Positions 42,637 to 55,022 of a stretch of DNA of 64,000 nucleotides are shown here, in pieces. The notes below the pieces were generated by a model. The model worked only from the letters and a program-made list of their open reading frames with translations. It was not told where the DNA came from and made no database searches. Each line of letters starts with the position of its first letter. Within the stretch, counting starts at the first letter, position 1. The DNA comes from Eublepharis macularius (lineage: Eukaryota > Chordata > Lepidosauria > Squamata > Eublepharidae). The translations under genes and the position numbers were made by a program. The stretch is taken from the NCBI RefSeq assembly GCF_028583425.1, contig NC_072791.1, forward strand, positions 193,850,311 to 193,914,310, written 5' to 3'.

Positions 42637-42772
42637 CAGGGCTTTTTTTCAGCTGGAACGTGGTGGAATGGAGTTCCGGAACCTCTTGAAAATGGTCACA
42701 TGGCTGGTGGCCATTTTCTCCTAGGGCAACCCACTGAGTTCCACCACCTCTTTTCCCAGAAAAAAAGCCCTG
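42637..42772. mobile_element. hAT-like MITE, single-arm version
   Basis: A 136-bp relative of the element at 1900-2157, with the same CAGGGCTTTTTTTC and GAAAAAAAGCCCTG ends and exact 8-bp duplications CCCTCGAT at 42629-42636 and 42773-42780. It retains GGTCACATGGCTGGTGGCC and then passes directly to ATTTTCTCC, so the central hairpin and the second arm are absent. Confidence 0.9.
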
Positions 42773-42944
42773 CCCTCGATATTTCCACACACAAGTTATT
42801 TCTTCTTTTTAAAATCTCTTTGGTTACATACAATAACCCCCTCATGAATACACACTGTAATGTGGTGAGGTGGTTTGAGTATGTCAGTGAAGCGGAGAGC
42901 AATAACATCAGGAGCACCGAGTCAGTCAAGACTTGATGGCATTT

Positions 42945-42961
42945 GACACACACACACACAC
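42945..42961. repeat. Short (CA)n microsatellite
   Basis: About eight CA units. Confidence 0.9.
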
Positions 42962-43037
42962 CTACAATAAATACACCACAGAAAGAAGTAATAATCCTAA
43001 TTTAAAATGGGGAAAATAACATCTAAATTAGAATATC

Positions 43038-43262
43038 TGACCCTGACCTGGATAGTCCAGGTGGGCCTGATCTTGTTAGATCTCAGAGGCTAAATAGGGT
43101 CGGCCTTGGTTAGTACTTGGATGGGATACCTCCAATGAAGACCAGGGTTGCAGAGGCAAGCAATGGCAAACCACCTCTGTTAGTTTCTTGCCCTGAAAAC
43201 CCTGCTAGGGGTTGCTGTATGTTGGCCATGACTTGAGGGCACTCTCCTCCTAGGATATCTGA
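43038..43262 (+). mobile_element. 5S rRNA-derived SINE, copy 2
   Basis: Begins CTGACCCTGACCTGGATAGT, then TCTTGTTAGATCTCAGAGGC, AAATAGGGTCGGCC and TTGGTTAGTACTTGGATGGG, retaining the 5S C box. The tail has GCAATGGCAAACCACCTCTG, AAAACCCTGCTAGGGG and GGCCATGACTTGAGGGCAC. Same family as 11290-11501 in the opposite orientation, and its tail resembles 54878-55022. Confidence 0.87.
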
Positions 43263-46200
43263 ACCCTCTGAAAATCAACATAAGAACACAATGACATCTC
43301 TCTCTTAACTTCTTCACCCCAAATCATATCGGGATGAAAAAGCAATAAGGACAGACTCACCTTCAACATGAAACTGACTGTGAATCAAAGAGAGTTCAGT
43401 AGCAGAAACATTCAGCCTGCCTCAAAGTTCATTTCTGCCCTAAAACTTCACCCGATTTCCAGATTCTCCCGCATCCCTGTAGGAGAGGGGCAGGGAGAGG
43501 GAAACCATCCACCTATTCTTTGATAATCATTGACAGCATAAAAACATCAAAATGAACTTCATTCCATCCATAAAAACTGGTCTAAATGTGGTCATAACTG
43601 GCGTGCACGATTCCTTACAATATTTAGTTTAAAATGTAGCACATCAAGCTTATTATTTCCAAAATAAAATATTGTAATAGGAGCTCTTGGTCCACCAACA
43701 GCAATGCTTTGAATACTATGAAACGGTTGTGAATCATTCAAACAACAGCTTATGTAACTGACCTGCTGGTGTGAGCAACGTAATATGGGGTGAAAATATT
43801 CATACAGGTTGCAGCTTTTTTGGTGAGAAGGTCTCTGGTTCCTGCTCACAAAAGTTGTGGAACTCCTCCTTGCCCATGTGACACTCCGTTGCAAGTCTGA
43901 CATAGACCCAATAGCCAACAGGGCATCCACCATTATTTTGACTTGAAGCTAAAGTCAGGGTTTTTTGGTAACCAAGGTCCAGGCTGAGTTACACTGCCAT
44001 CGACAGTGGGCGGAGAGGGAGATGCGAGACTTACATACAAAGTGCTTATATACAAACCTGATGTTTGGAACCCAGCTGATTCAGGTGGTTTGATACACTA
44101 ACTAGAAGCAACCTTATGCCGTTAAATTCAAACTAACCTATTATCATCAGGAGACATTCTTCTAGCATGCTTCCTCTCCCACCCAACAACTTCTCTTTAT
44201 GAAACTTCCCATCTGGACCAACATCTTGAACCGTTGGCCACCGGTGCGGGGGGAGGGTTCTGGCCACATCTTTAGCAAAAGGACGCAGAACATTGCCAGC
44301 TGAGGAGACAGGTTCATGAGAAAACTATCACCTCTTTGTTTAATGTATCCATCTCTCTCTATTACTAGGAATTAATGTATGTCATAGATGAAAAGTAGGT
44401 ACACTTCTGAAAGACCAGATACACTCTCTGCAGATGTACCTGATACCTTAAGAAGCAAGAACATATCGGGAAGAATGTCTATTTTCAGCCAAGCTAAAAA
44501 TGAATAGCCATGCGCAAATGGATCAAATCATAATGTCATACTCCCTCCCCACAAAAGGAAAAAAATGGCTCGAGTCCTAAAACGATACAGATTTCATTTC
44601 AAACAGGCAACCAAAGTTTGCAAAAGGATAAAATGGATTTTACAATGGAACTATCTTAAAGATTAGACCGATATCAAAGCAAAGGCATGGCAGCGCCAAA
44701 TACAGTACCGGTGAGCACAAACTAATTAAAAACCTCACAAATCCTTTGCAGGAGGACTCTCTCTTCTCTCACTCTGTACTGTCAGGCCACTATCTTATGA
44801 ATCCATCTTTCCCATCTATCTCTGGCAACATTTGTATACCACATTATGTTGATATCCTTGAACTACATTGAAAAAAACTAAGCTCCGATTCATACATTAG
44901 CAGCAGGGCTGCTCCAGTAATATTTGACGGAAACTGCCATGTGGACAGAGAGGGCAATATGATTACTACTATATCAAGGTTACCAGACCCTGGTTAAAGA
45001 AAGTTACCATATTGCCGCCCCTGCCCCCATTATCTACTTCTTTCCAATGTTATAGGAACAGCATGGGAGCCGCCGTACCACTGCTAGCAACTTATGAAAT
45101 CTGCCTGTCTTCACAGCCGAGAAAAAGAAAATAAGAAAAAGCTCCCAATATTCACTCAGAATATTTAGGGCTCTATAAATCAGGTAAATAATTCTCATAC
45201 TGAAAAGTGTGGATGATAAACTGCCTAGAATACTGAACAGTGGCTTTTGAGGAACCAGATTAGTAGCGCTTCCAATATTCTAGCAGCGATGCAACATTGG
45301 CAAATTATACATTGTACCTCTGGGCTTAATCCAATGATATAAAGAGAATTTAATAATGTATCCCTGCATGCTACAGAGCATAGCAACATTAACAGAATCA
45401 AGGGGTTGGGCAGGAGCCAAGAGATCACTTTGGACTTTTCAAGATAATCAGTCAATGTGTGCCCCAACCCTTCTTTTCCGTCGCACAACTTCTCTGCAGT
45501 ACTGAAACATTCTAGCATACTTTGCACATTCCACATAAGGCTGGTGTGGTGCTTTCCAATGGCCCTTGTGCATGAACCCTAAGAACTGATGCTGGTTGCA
45601 ACCGTCCCACAGACACAGGGGACAGTGTCGCTGCAGGAAGATACAATTACTGTGGGGTTAGACACAGAAGAATGCTGCTTTTTGCTTAGTCCTTAAGAAC
45701 TGTGCAGTTGCTACTATGATTTGAAAGACGTGTACTATGAAGAACTCCTCCAGTAAAAATAAAAAAAAAGGAAGAAAAGAAAGAAAACCCAGAAAACCTC
45801 GTAAAATAGCACAGGCCAGGAGAAAGTTGCCTCTCTTATTATCACCTACAACAAAGGCACAATTCGATACATGCCAAAGACATTTGTGCATTGACAGCCC
45901 AACCCAGTTGAGAGAATGGCATTTTCTCCACTAACAAAATATTGTGGCTTGAGCAGCGACAACACACGGTATCCCAGCAACAGCGCTGCTCTGGGCAAAG
46001 AGGTCTGGAACTTCCTTCACAAATAAGGACGTATGACTGGCGTAGTCTAGTGGCCGAGAGTTTACACTATGGGAAGTCTCTGAGCTCCCTGAAAATCTTC
46101 CCCCGAAGCAGCTTCTATGGTGTATTTTATGCGTCTTTCTACCGAGACCACTCAATGGCTATAAAGGCCCAGCTGGCACAAAATCCCATGCTATTAGGTC

Positions 46201-46978
46201 AAACCACGTGGGGAGCAGTTTTCAAACGTTGCAGCTACTGTATGGAGTGCAGCCACATGGAAGCAATTTTCAGTGGCCTCGACAGAGGGAGGCCATAAAC
46301 TTTTTCTCACAATTAACCTACATCTGATTCCTCATAGCTTGAACCTGCTGCTTCATCCCCAAGTCTAAGGGGACAACAATCTTCCCTCCTACTCTGAGAT
46401 CCTTTCCAACAGTTTATAATCAACATGTCCAGCTTTTCCTCTGGGCTAAACGTATTCATCTCAATCACATGTATTTTCTAGACCTTCTACCAGCCTCTGT
46501 TTTCCTCCAAATCCTTACTATGAATTTCAGCATTCTTCTGGAACACAGAACATTGAACAAATTACATCAGAAAAGATTTGAACCCATCGTATTTCCCAGC
46601 GACAGAAGCCAGCAGCCTTTTCTCACAGAAGGAAATAAGAGTGAAGGAAATTTCCAGAGAAGTGATCTTCACTGGCATTCTGAGATGGGCCAGACATGTG
46701 AACAGTGCACATCTGAATGGGCTCAGGGCAGAAAGCAGGAAGGTTTGTTGTCTTATATGCCACCAATCCTTTTTCCTCCAGTGCACTATTAATTAACTTA
46801 ACACTGCGCTGGCTGACAGATCTGATTCAGCAACAGAAAAATAGGTTGATTGGATGCAAGTTATTTCTTCAGTTGCCCCCACCACAAAGCCTTCTCACTG
46901 AGCTCTTGCTGTGCCTTGAGGGTACCGTATCTCTTTCTCTGTCCTCTGAATGCCAGATCCAGAATATGGTCCCCTCCA
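43263..46978. other. Noncoding sequence
   Basis: No gene or interspersed repeat recognised. The frames at 43592-43933, 45225-45536 and 45942-46298 (103 to 118 codons) have no domains and the sequence around them has ordinary composition, so they are taken as chance. Confidence 0.45.
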
Positions 46979-47250
46979 CACAAAATCATAGAGTTGGTAC
47001 CTCTAGAGTCATCTAGTCCAACCTCCTGCACAATGCAGGAAATTCACAACTACCTCCCCCCACCCCCACATACACACTCCCAATGACACTCCATGCCCAG
47101 AAGATGGCAAAACACCGTCAGGATCCCTACTAACCAAACTAGCCTGGGAAAAATTGTTACTTGACCCCAAGTGGCAATCAGCATTACTCTGGGGATGTAC
47201 AAAGGGGCCACAAGAATTAAGCACTGAACTAAGAACGTAAGCCATACAGC
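46979..47250 (-). mobile_element. CR1-like LINE 3' end
   Basis: The left edge reads AAAATCATAGAGTTGGTACC and CATCTAGTCCAACCTCCTGC, the reverse complement of the conserved 3' end of CR1-type LINEs in reptiles and birds. It continues with CAATGCAGGAAATTCACAAC, CCCAGAAGATGGCAAAA, TCAGGATCCCTACTAACC and ACCCCAAGTGGCAATCAGCA. A 5'-truncated copy. The family call is from memory of the terminal motif. Confidence 0.65.
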
Positions 47251-48194
47251 CACCCAAAGTTAAAACATTCAGGAAGAAGGAACAAGCTGCTCACAAAAGG
47301 TGACCAAGGACTTCCCTCAGCCCCACACGTCAATAGCAGAATGAAATGACAATTGGCTTGCTAAAACTATTTTTGGGATGGGCTATCTGGCTGCAGAGGC
47401 CACGACAGGAGTCATTCTGAAGCCTGAACAAGATAGCTGCTTGAACCTAAGCTTAAAACATAGTACATCATCATAATCATAATCTGTATTCAAAACAAAG
47501 ACATCTGGAATTTGGTACTGTGCCAGGGAAACTGATGTGGATGGTAAGTGTGGTGAATCCAGTTTGTTACCGAACTTATGTTATTGGATTTATTACCACT
47601 GTCTGACAGGAAACTTTGGTTAAGATTCCCCTACAAAGCCAGTTTTGTGTATTGCCTTTCAAGAACAGAGAGCTAGTTGCGAATATTAAGCTAAATACGT
47701 CTCTAAATTACAGTAATACCAACAAAACTGGAATCTTTCCCTAAACTTCAGCATGCACTCTTAGATAAGGTAACTGTGACATTACCAAGCAAAATGGAAC
47801 ACATAGTACATCCCTTACAAGCCAAAAGTAAATGCATTTACTTTGGGAGTAGGTTCCATTTATTTCAGATTTGCGAACAGCTCAGTCTTCATGCTTACTT
47901 ATAAACAAGGACTATTAAGTTCAATTAGACCAGACTTTGAGAAACATTTAGAATTTTACCTGACTACACCCCCAATGTTATATTAAAAGCTGAACACCTA
48001 GTTTATTCTTCACACTAACACAGAATATATATGACATGGCCCAGTTAAATTCAGAATAAAACTGAGAACCTCTGAACACAGTATAGATGGAACTTTGTTT
48101 CTTTAATCAAGCTTATTTGGACTCCCTAGGACCAGAAGAAAGTCGCTACATTAAAGTACAAGCGACTGAACTAGAAGATATGTCAGGTTACAGA
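47251..48194. other. Noncoding sequence
   Basis: No gene or repeat recognised. Confidence 0.45.
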
Positions 48195-48393
48195 AGGGTT
48201 GCCAGCTCTGGCTCTGAAAATCCCTGGAGGTGGTACCTGGAGAGAAACTTCCATTTCCCCTACACTCTATGGTATATCATAAAGCCTGACCTCTGAAGTT
48301 GCCATTTTCTGCAGGGGAATTGATCTCTATAGTCAAGAGATCAACTGTAATTTTGGGAGAACACCAGGCCCAATCTGGAGGTTGGTAATCTTA
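48195..48393 (-). mobile_element. AGGGTTGCCA-family MITE, minus copy
   Basis: Begins AGGGTTGCCAGCTCTGGCTC, then AATCCCTGGAGGTGG, CTCTATGGTATATCATAAAG, GTTGCCATTTTCTGCAGGGG, and ends AATCTGGAGGTTGGTAATC. Diverged but complete. The 69-codon frame at 48087-48296 overlaps it and is not a gene. Confidence 0.75.
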
Positions 48394-48573
48394 GGTTACA
48401 GAGTTGGATGTATGTGGTATAAAAAATTGAGCATCATCAGGCCTACATCACATGCAGACTTGACATTCTCCTGTTGGTGGTGGTGATTCACCACCCCTGG
48501 CTCCCATTTCCTGCCACCACACCTACAGCTGAAGGAAGAAGAATAATGAAAAGAAAAATTACGTCAGGTGATG

Positions 48574-48710
48574 GAATGACACCACTTCTGGGGGAGACCT
48601 GGAAGTGATGTCAGTCCAATCTAGGAATCGCTGGAAACTCTACGGTAAAACTAGCAATTCCTACAGAAGTGTGTCATCACTTCTAGGTTTTCCCCCAGAA
48701 ATGGAGTCAC
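48574..48710. repeat. Imperfect palindrome with GAAGTGATGTCA words
   Basis: Arms 48574-48612 and 48671-48710 are imperfect inverted repeats containing CACTTCTGGGGGAGACCTGG and its counterpart. Inner words GGAATCGCT and AGCAATTCC also pair. The same words occur in the long AGGGTTGCCA variant at 4489-5016. Confidence 0.6.
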
Positions 48711-49573
48711 ACTACCACCTAACGGCATCCCCTCATGATCCACCATGACCCCACCCCAGACTACTGCTGGTTGCTAATTGCTGACTGATAACCCCACTCA
48801 CATGGATGGTATGAAGGAAACAAAAAAAAAAGATTATTGAGAAAGAATTACTAGAACTGGTTACTTTAGTGTGTTATTTTGTAGGTTAAGTAGTGGTAGC
48901 AACACCAATGGTCCTTTGTCAGAATGAAGAATACAATACATTTGGCTGCCTCACTCGAGGATGAATTATATTTCAGTGGCAAAAACCCTTATATTTTGAA
49001 TATCTTTAATTTCAATAGCTTACCACAGAGCTACCTTCACCCTAGAGTCTGTTGGACTATTAGAATGCCCTCTAGGGAACGGGAGGTCTACCTAATTAAC
49101 TTTCCAGTACTTTACACCAGAGGGGATATATTAACAATAGTGATGCCTCTCTTCTGTCAAAATACATATTCTCTACTAATATTACATGAAAAAAGAGCCA
49201 TTTATGAAAACAAAAACACGTACAGGGATATTTTTTAAAAGTCTATGCAAAAATATGACTTAAAGAATTTGACTTTTTGGCCACAAAATTAGGGTTACTT
49301 TGGCACAAAATTTTGATTACAGATTTGCATAAAACAATGCTTGCCACCCCTCCAAGCAAAACTGGTTTTCTCCTCTGGCTTCCTGTTTTGCTTCTTCCTT
49401 CTACCTCTGCTCCAGGAGGCTAATTATAAGCTTTTTCCTATACATATTCAAGTCTGTCTTCAGATTTGATAACACCGCTTTCTGTTTACAAAGAAGCAAG
49501 TTCCAATGTGTTCAATCGTGCCCAATCAAAAGAATGGATGGCTGCCTTAGTGGCTAGAATTGTTTAAGACCTT
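48711..49573. other. Noncoding sequence
   Basis: No gene or repeat recognised. The 104-codon plus frame at 48924-49238 has no domain and unremarkable composition. Confidence 0.4.
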
Positions 49574-49642
49574 GTACCTTACCTACTGCAGTTCAGTACC
49601 TTACCTACTTGTAAGGTGTACCTTACCTACTGCAGTTCAGTA
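49574..49642 (+). repeat. Local 25-bp duplication
   Basis: The 25-base word beginning GTACCTTACCTACTGCAGTT occurs exactly at 49574-49598 and 49618-49642. A partial third ACCTTACCTACT lies between them. Confidence 0.9.
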
Positions 49643-52600
49643 GCTGTTCACAACCCAGTCAGGATTGAATGGGACAGAACTCCAGCCTTCAGTGGCTTGG
49701 TTCCAGAGAACTGGGATGAGCTCTCGTCACGGAACAGATATTTGCTATTTCTTCCTTTCCTTACCCCAGCTCTATGCACCCACCCACCCCAAAAAGAAAC
49801 CTGTTTCTGTGACTCTGCCAACCCTTGAAAATGATGTGGGATGTGGCATAGAGGGCTGCATTAGGATAAATCAGCACAAAAAAATGCCTCTCCATCTTGC
49901 ATAGGCAGGGGCCAGGGTGTTAGAGCCAGTCTTCTGCATGTACATTGGAGGTCTCTGTTTCTAGTCCTCATGGTTAAAGAAATATATTTAAGTGTTTCAT
50001 AAAAAAGCCACTGGCTTTTTAAAAAATACATGAAAATGCTGTTCAGTTTTGGGCTTATCACAGTTTCCAAGTCCTTATTTCAAATGTGCTACATTTACAA
50101 GCCTATTTGGAAAGCATGAGCACATTCAGCTGCCAGTGGGCATGGGATAGCTGTTTAAAATCTTCTTGTAAAGCCTGTACATATTTTCTTCCTCTATAGA
50201 CAGCTAGTGGTAAACAGCCACCACATATAAGACATAATTTTTATGGTGCATATCATAAAGAACTGTTGCCAAACATGCACCAAATATATGCATCTAGTTT
50301 GCACTGATGCCTGTGAAAATGCTGCAGGCAGGAAGAAACTGACACATACAGGGTTTTCAAGTTGCCAGCATGTTCCCAGATGGCTATATGGACCAGTCGT
50401 AAGACTGACATTCACCACAATATGCATGGCATTTACTACATTATGTCGTATTCATTATGCAAGTTTTTTCACTCATGTTATAATCTGGATGGGGTGTAAA
50501 TACTTGTAAAGATACACATGAGTTACCAACATGAAAGATATCCTTCCTTCAATCTCTTATCACATTAAGTGGAAGAAAGCAATGTGCAGCACACCTATTA
50601 TAAATGAGTGATAAAAAACGTTGGCATCTAAGAATGAATATGCAACCAGCAGATGACATATTGTAACATTTAGTTGGGATGTGAGGGCTAGAGAATGTAA
50701 GACATGCAAGAAAAACACTGTTTTGTAGATGAAAATTATGGGTTGGTCCATAGAAAGAGAGACTATGAAAGCAACAGTTGGCCAATACCTTTATTAGGAG
50801 TAACAAAAATAGCAAAGACAAGAACAAGTTTTCAAATTGCCCAGCACTCTTAATCTGGTCAAAGTCCAAACACCACCACGGTTCTGTTTTGCTTAACATA
50901 CAGACGAATGAAGAGATCTGGACAAAACATAAAAGCTTATCAATGACTTTGCAATGTGTTAATTGCTCCTAATAAAAGGTACCTGTACATGTTATCTCTA
51001 TAGAGACAGCCAGCCATGAATAGACCACCACGTATAGGAGGTAACTATTTTTTAAATGTAACCTCTTCAGCTTCTTTTGGACCTATATACATTCCCCATT
51101 TCTCTAGAATATACTTTGGCTAAGCAAAAGAGAGAATTTCTAACTCCTTAACTTTTTCTTTTTTGCTTAAAGTTTAACCACTTATTTTTCCTTCTAGTGA
51201 CGGGAAGCAACTCAAAGCCACCCCTTGGAACCCTCCTGACAATACCAAATGACTGTTTTATTAGGAACAATCAATATATATTTGTACAACCGAAACAGAC
51301 TCCTCTGTTCAAATATATGCAGGGATAATTAATTGAAAACCATAATTAGGCTCAGCTCCCAGATGCCTACCCTTTGTATAGCTTGCCCTCTACAAATCTG
51401 ACCACTTAACATTACTTCAGATGAAATTTGTTTTGAGGGAGGGTATATGCATGACCCCAGATGAAGAACACTCTTCATTTTCTCACTAAGAACTGGCAAT
51501 TCAAAGCAGGTGCATACCCTCGCTTTGACCCTATTCCTAAAATCAAGTTGTTTGCATCTAGTCGGTGGCGAACACACTTGATTTGGGGTAAAAACAATTG
51601 CATCGGAGCCCCTGGTTACTCTCAGAAAGCCCCCCCACACACACACTTGTTTGCCCTCAAAAGCTCATGTGTAACTAGCCTGGTGTCAAGTCCACTCAAA
51701 AAGAAAATAATAACTGAGTCATGTGGCTGGATTCCTAGAGTAAGCTTGGCTTTCTGAAAATCAACATGGAAAATAGCAAAGCTGCTGTATCCCAGCTAAT
51801 TCAGCTTTTCATGTCACAGTGCTGGAGTGATAAACAAACCTGCTGAAAAAGTACTCACCAACACAACTATTAAAAGCAAAGGAACTGAGTTTCCTACACA
51901 GAAATTGGCAATTCTGCTATGCACAAGCCACCTAATCGAATCCATCAGGATTTCTAAAATTAAGGCTCCAATCCTATGGATATTACCTTGAAAATAAACC
52001 CTACTGACCTCCAGCAAGACTCAGATTGGGCAGTGAAAATGCTACTCTGAACTGAAAGGTTTCCAAACTCCAGGGTTTCTTTAAAAAGAAAATGAGGAGG
52101 AGGGTTATAAAGCACCTTTCAAAGGTCATTTTCTTTCACATAATTGCACAGCGGCTACATACAACATAGCATGTAATAGCACAGCTAGAGGAAAAAAAAT
52201 TAATGTGTCGTTATCACTACGGTTTATTATTTGTAAGTACAACATAGACTAATTAAGGAATCTCAGCCTGAAGTGGTTAGAGCTGGAAACAATAAAATAT
52301 AACCACGTGCAACTGCACATTGTTGCCTGTAAAATGCTTGCAAACAACAAAAGGCATTTCCTAAAACAAGATAATAAGCCTGCTGTTTCATAGACACATA
52401 TTTCTATAAAGATACCGGCATAGTTAACTCACTAGCCATTTTTTCCCTTTAAATTATTATTAGACACTGACAATTCTAGGCTTCCCAACTTTAAAATAAC
52501 AGAGAAGTAACCACTGTGCCTGTAATTGTTTGAGCAGAAGAAAAGGGACAAAAGAGAGAAATCAAGTTGCTCCAGTCTGAGAAGTGCCATCGTTTTAATG

Positions 52601-52929
52601 GATTGGTTATGTCGAGATGTTTTAAGTACAGATTAAAGCCACAGTTTGGCCCTTGAAGTTCTCTACAAACACAAGGCTTGTGTGCATCTGCCTGCCATTC
52701 AATGCATCTCACTTGGCCCACTTTTTACTATCAGCCAAAACCAGAAGTTAAAATCCTTGTTTACACTGATAAAAGCCAACCCCATAGAAGGAGCCCCATT
52801 TAATGAACACAGAACAAGCCACGGTATGGCTGACACGCGAGGCAAGAGAAGTCTGACAGGATCTTACATATGTGATTCAGATACAAAAAAAGATTTCCAC
52901 ACACATAAAACTCAATTGTTCCTTTAATC
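49643..52929. other. Noncoding sequence
   Basis: No gene or interspersed repeat recognised in 3.3 kb. The frames at 50549-50899 and 51329-51757 overlap open frames on the opposite strand and have no domains. Confidence 0.45.
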
Positions 52930-53530
52930 ACACCTGCCAAGATGACAACATACAATGCCCTTCATGGCCTCGGTCCTTCACATCTGCAGGACTGCCTCTC
53001 TTTGCTCTGCCATAGCAGCTTTGCTTATTTGGATTGGGCCTTCTGCAGATGCCACCCTGCAGTTGGGCAGAATTCAACAGCTGCCCATAAACATGCATTC
53101 TCTGTAGTGGCCCCCACCTTATGGAACCACCTGCCTGCAGAAGTCAGGAAAGCTCCCACTGTCCTGACTTACCACAAACTGTGCAAATCTAAATTATTCA
53201 GGAGGGCTTTCTTATACAAGTAATAAGGCCGTGCTGTAAGGAAATGGTTCAAAGAGATGCGTTGAGAAAGGGATAGGGACTGTAGACTACATTATTGTGT
53301 ACTGCCGTTTATTATGTCAGGTCAAATTGCTTCTATTCTGTTTCAACGTTGTTTCAGCTCCATATCAGATCTCTGCTTGTTTTCAGACTTCTGCAACCTA
53401 TACCCTATTGCATGGTTTATTGAATGCCCCAGCTGTGAGCTGTATTGAATTACACTGTCCAATTCATCTTCAGTCTCAGTGAGGAAGGCGGACAATAAAT
53501 AATTAGGATGTAAATAAATAAATAAATAAA
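52930..53530 (+). mobile_element. L2/CR1-type LINE 3' end with ORF2 C-terminus
   Basis: The frame at 52942-53223 reads TTYNALHGLGPSHLQDCLSL, later HAFSVVAPTLWNHLPAEVRK and ends KLFRRAFLYK. The LHGLGP..L.D block followed by a FSV.AP.LWN.LP..VR block is the conserved extreme C-terminus of ORF2 in L2/CR1-type LINEs. It is followed by a 3' tail with GAGGAAGGCGGACAATAAAT and a terminal (AAAT)n at about 53507-53530, diagnostic of L2-like ends. Upstream ORF2 is absent. The reading frame is intact over 93 codons, suggesting a fairly young insertion. Confidence 0.75.
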
Positions 53531-53564
53531 GTCCTCAACGCTAGATCCTTCTGTTTAGTGAGAT

Positions 53565-53855
53565 GGGGCTATGTTTTTCCATGCTATGGAATGCTACATT
53601 TTTCCATGGAAAATTTTCCACCACAAATATGTAAATGTAGTCTATTTACCTATTCTTGTTAGGGCTGTTGTGCTGCAAATCAATGGTGTTAGACAGGCTA
53701 AATGTGGGATATGAAGCATGGACAAAGCCCAGTGCGTGTACATGGAGTAAGTGTCTCCTTCTGCAATTATGTAACATTTTGCTAACAAATTGGAGAATTT
53801 TCTGATTCAAATTTTCTCACAAAACCCACATCATTGCTTCTGTTGGCATCAGTAC
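53565..53855 (+). repeat. AT-rich unclassified dispersed repeat, copy 2
   Basis: Matches 2395-2800 in block order (GGGCTGTTGTGCTGC, GCTAAATGTGGGATATG, GCATGGACAA, GCCCAGTGCGTGTACA, ATTTTGCTAACAAATT, TTCAAATTTTCTCACAAAAC). It lacks the T/A palindrome present in copy 1. Confidence 0.6.
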
Positions 53856-54877
53856 CACCCAGCTGTATGACTGTACACTGACAGTGCACAGGAAGTGATG
53901 AAACATGAGATGCCAAAGGCCCAATGCAGTGCCATTGGGGTATGTACGCATGCCATTGGGGTATGTCACTGTGCATATAGAGGAGGGTTGCCAAGAGGGG
54001 AGGAGGGATGAGAGAAGAGGGTGTGGAGTAGCACACACTGGGCTGGGAGGGGAAGATGGACTCCTGTTTTCGTGTCCTTTGAAAAGGCAGCATTCCAAAA
54101 TGGATGGGTGCCAGACAAAGAATGTTCACCGTACCTCCTCATATACAGTGTTCCTGTGATTATAATTATTGTACTATCACCCATTCAAAGGTAATACCAT
54201 GCAAAACAATGCAGGGGAAATCCTAGCACAATCATCTTTATTCATATATTCTTGTACAGATCACTAAGAACGCTTTCGCCTCAAGTCCCACTCACAGAAC
54301 CTTTGACATTCTTCTGGTGCCACTGCCTTGTCCTACAATATTAGGCAAAGAGACAACCAAAATTTCAGAACTTCCTGAAGATGTGGTCAACATAAACAAC
54401 ACACTGCATCACACATCAGAACTCCAGAAACCGAAAGCAACCGTGTGAGAAGGGCTTTTCCCTCTCTGGCTTTGCACATACAGATAATGAGGCAGTTAAA
54501 TCCAAGCATTATTGGCAGTAAAGGAATTTAGCGGGTCTGATGAAGAAGTAACAAAGGAAGAGCAAGAGAAAGCGTACACAATATATACGTTACACAAACC
54601 ACTGCACGGCATATAATTAGTAACAGTTCAAAGTAATAAGGTTAATGAAACAAAGATCACAAGATGTTTCGTGTTCTTTCGTTTCTTCATTAGCCGTTTC
54701 AAATATAGATTTGCTTCAATAAGCTTTCATGCTCTAATCGCTTACTCTGGAGTAATCCCAATTATGTCGTTGGGTTGACATATATGCTAGAATCAGTACG
54801 GTGTTCTCTCTTTTTAAAAAGCGGTTTTAATTCTAAAAATCTGACTGATTCTGAAGGCAATTCAGTTTTCCCAGTTT
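53856..54877. other. Noncoding sequence
   Basis: No gene. TGCCATTGGGGTATGT occurs twice, at about 53931 and 53951. The 115-codon minus frame at 53782-54129 crosses this repeat and is not supported. Confidence 0.4.
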
Positions 54878-55022
54878 CCTGAGAGTGTAGATGACTGGGG
54901 AAGGCAATGGCAAACCACCCCATAACAAAAAGTCTGCCAAGAAAACATTGTGATGCAAAGTCCCCCCATGGGTCAGTAATGACTCGGTGCTTGCACAGGG
55001 GACTACCTTTACCTTTACCCCT
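54878..55022 (+). mobile_element. SINE tail related to the 5S SINEs
   Basis: Contains GAAGGCAATGGCAAACCACC, AAAGTCTGCCAAGAAAACAT, GGGTCAGTAATGACTCGGTG and ends in CTTTACCTTTACC. The GCAATGGCAAACCACC word and following order (T.TGCC..GAAAAC, ATGACT.G) are shared with the tail of the 5S-derived SINE at 43038-43262. No 5S or tRNA head is seen, so it is a head-truncated or different-head SINE. Confidence 0.7.

Noticed and set aside
45942..46298. 118-codon plus-strand frame with a plausible look
   Set aside because: No domain, no splice context, and the opposite strand is also partly open; treated as chance.
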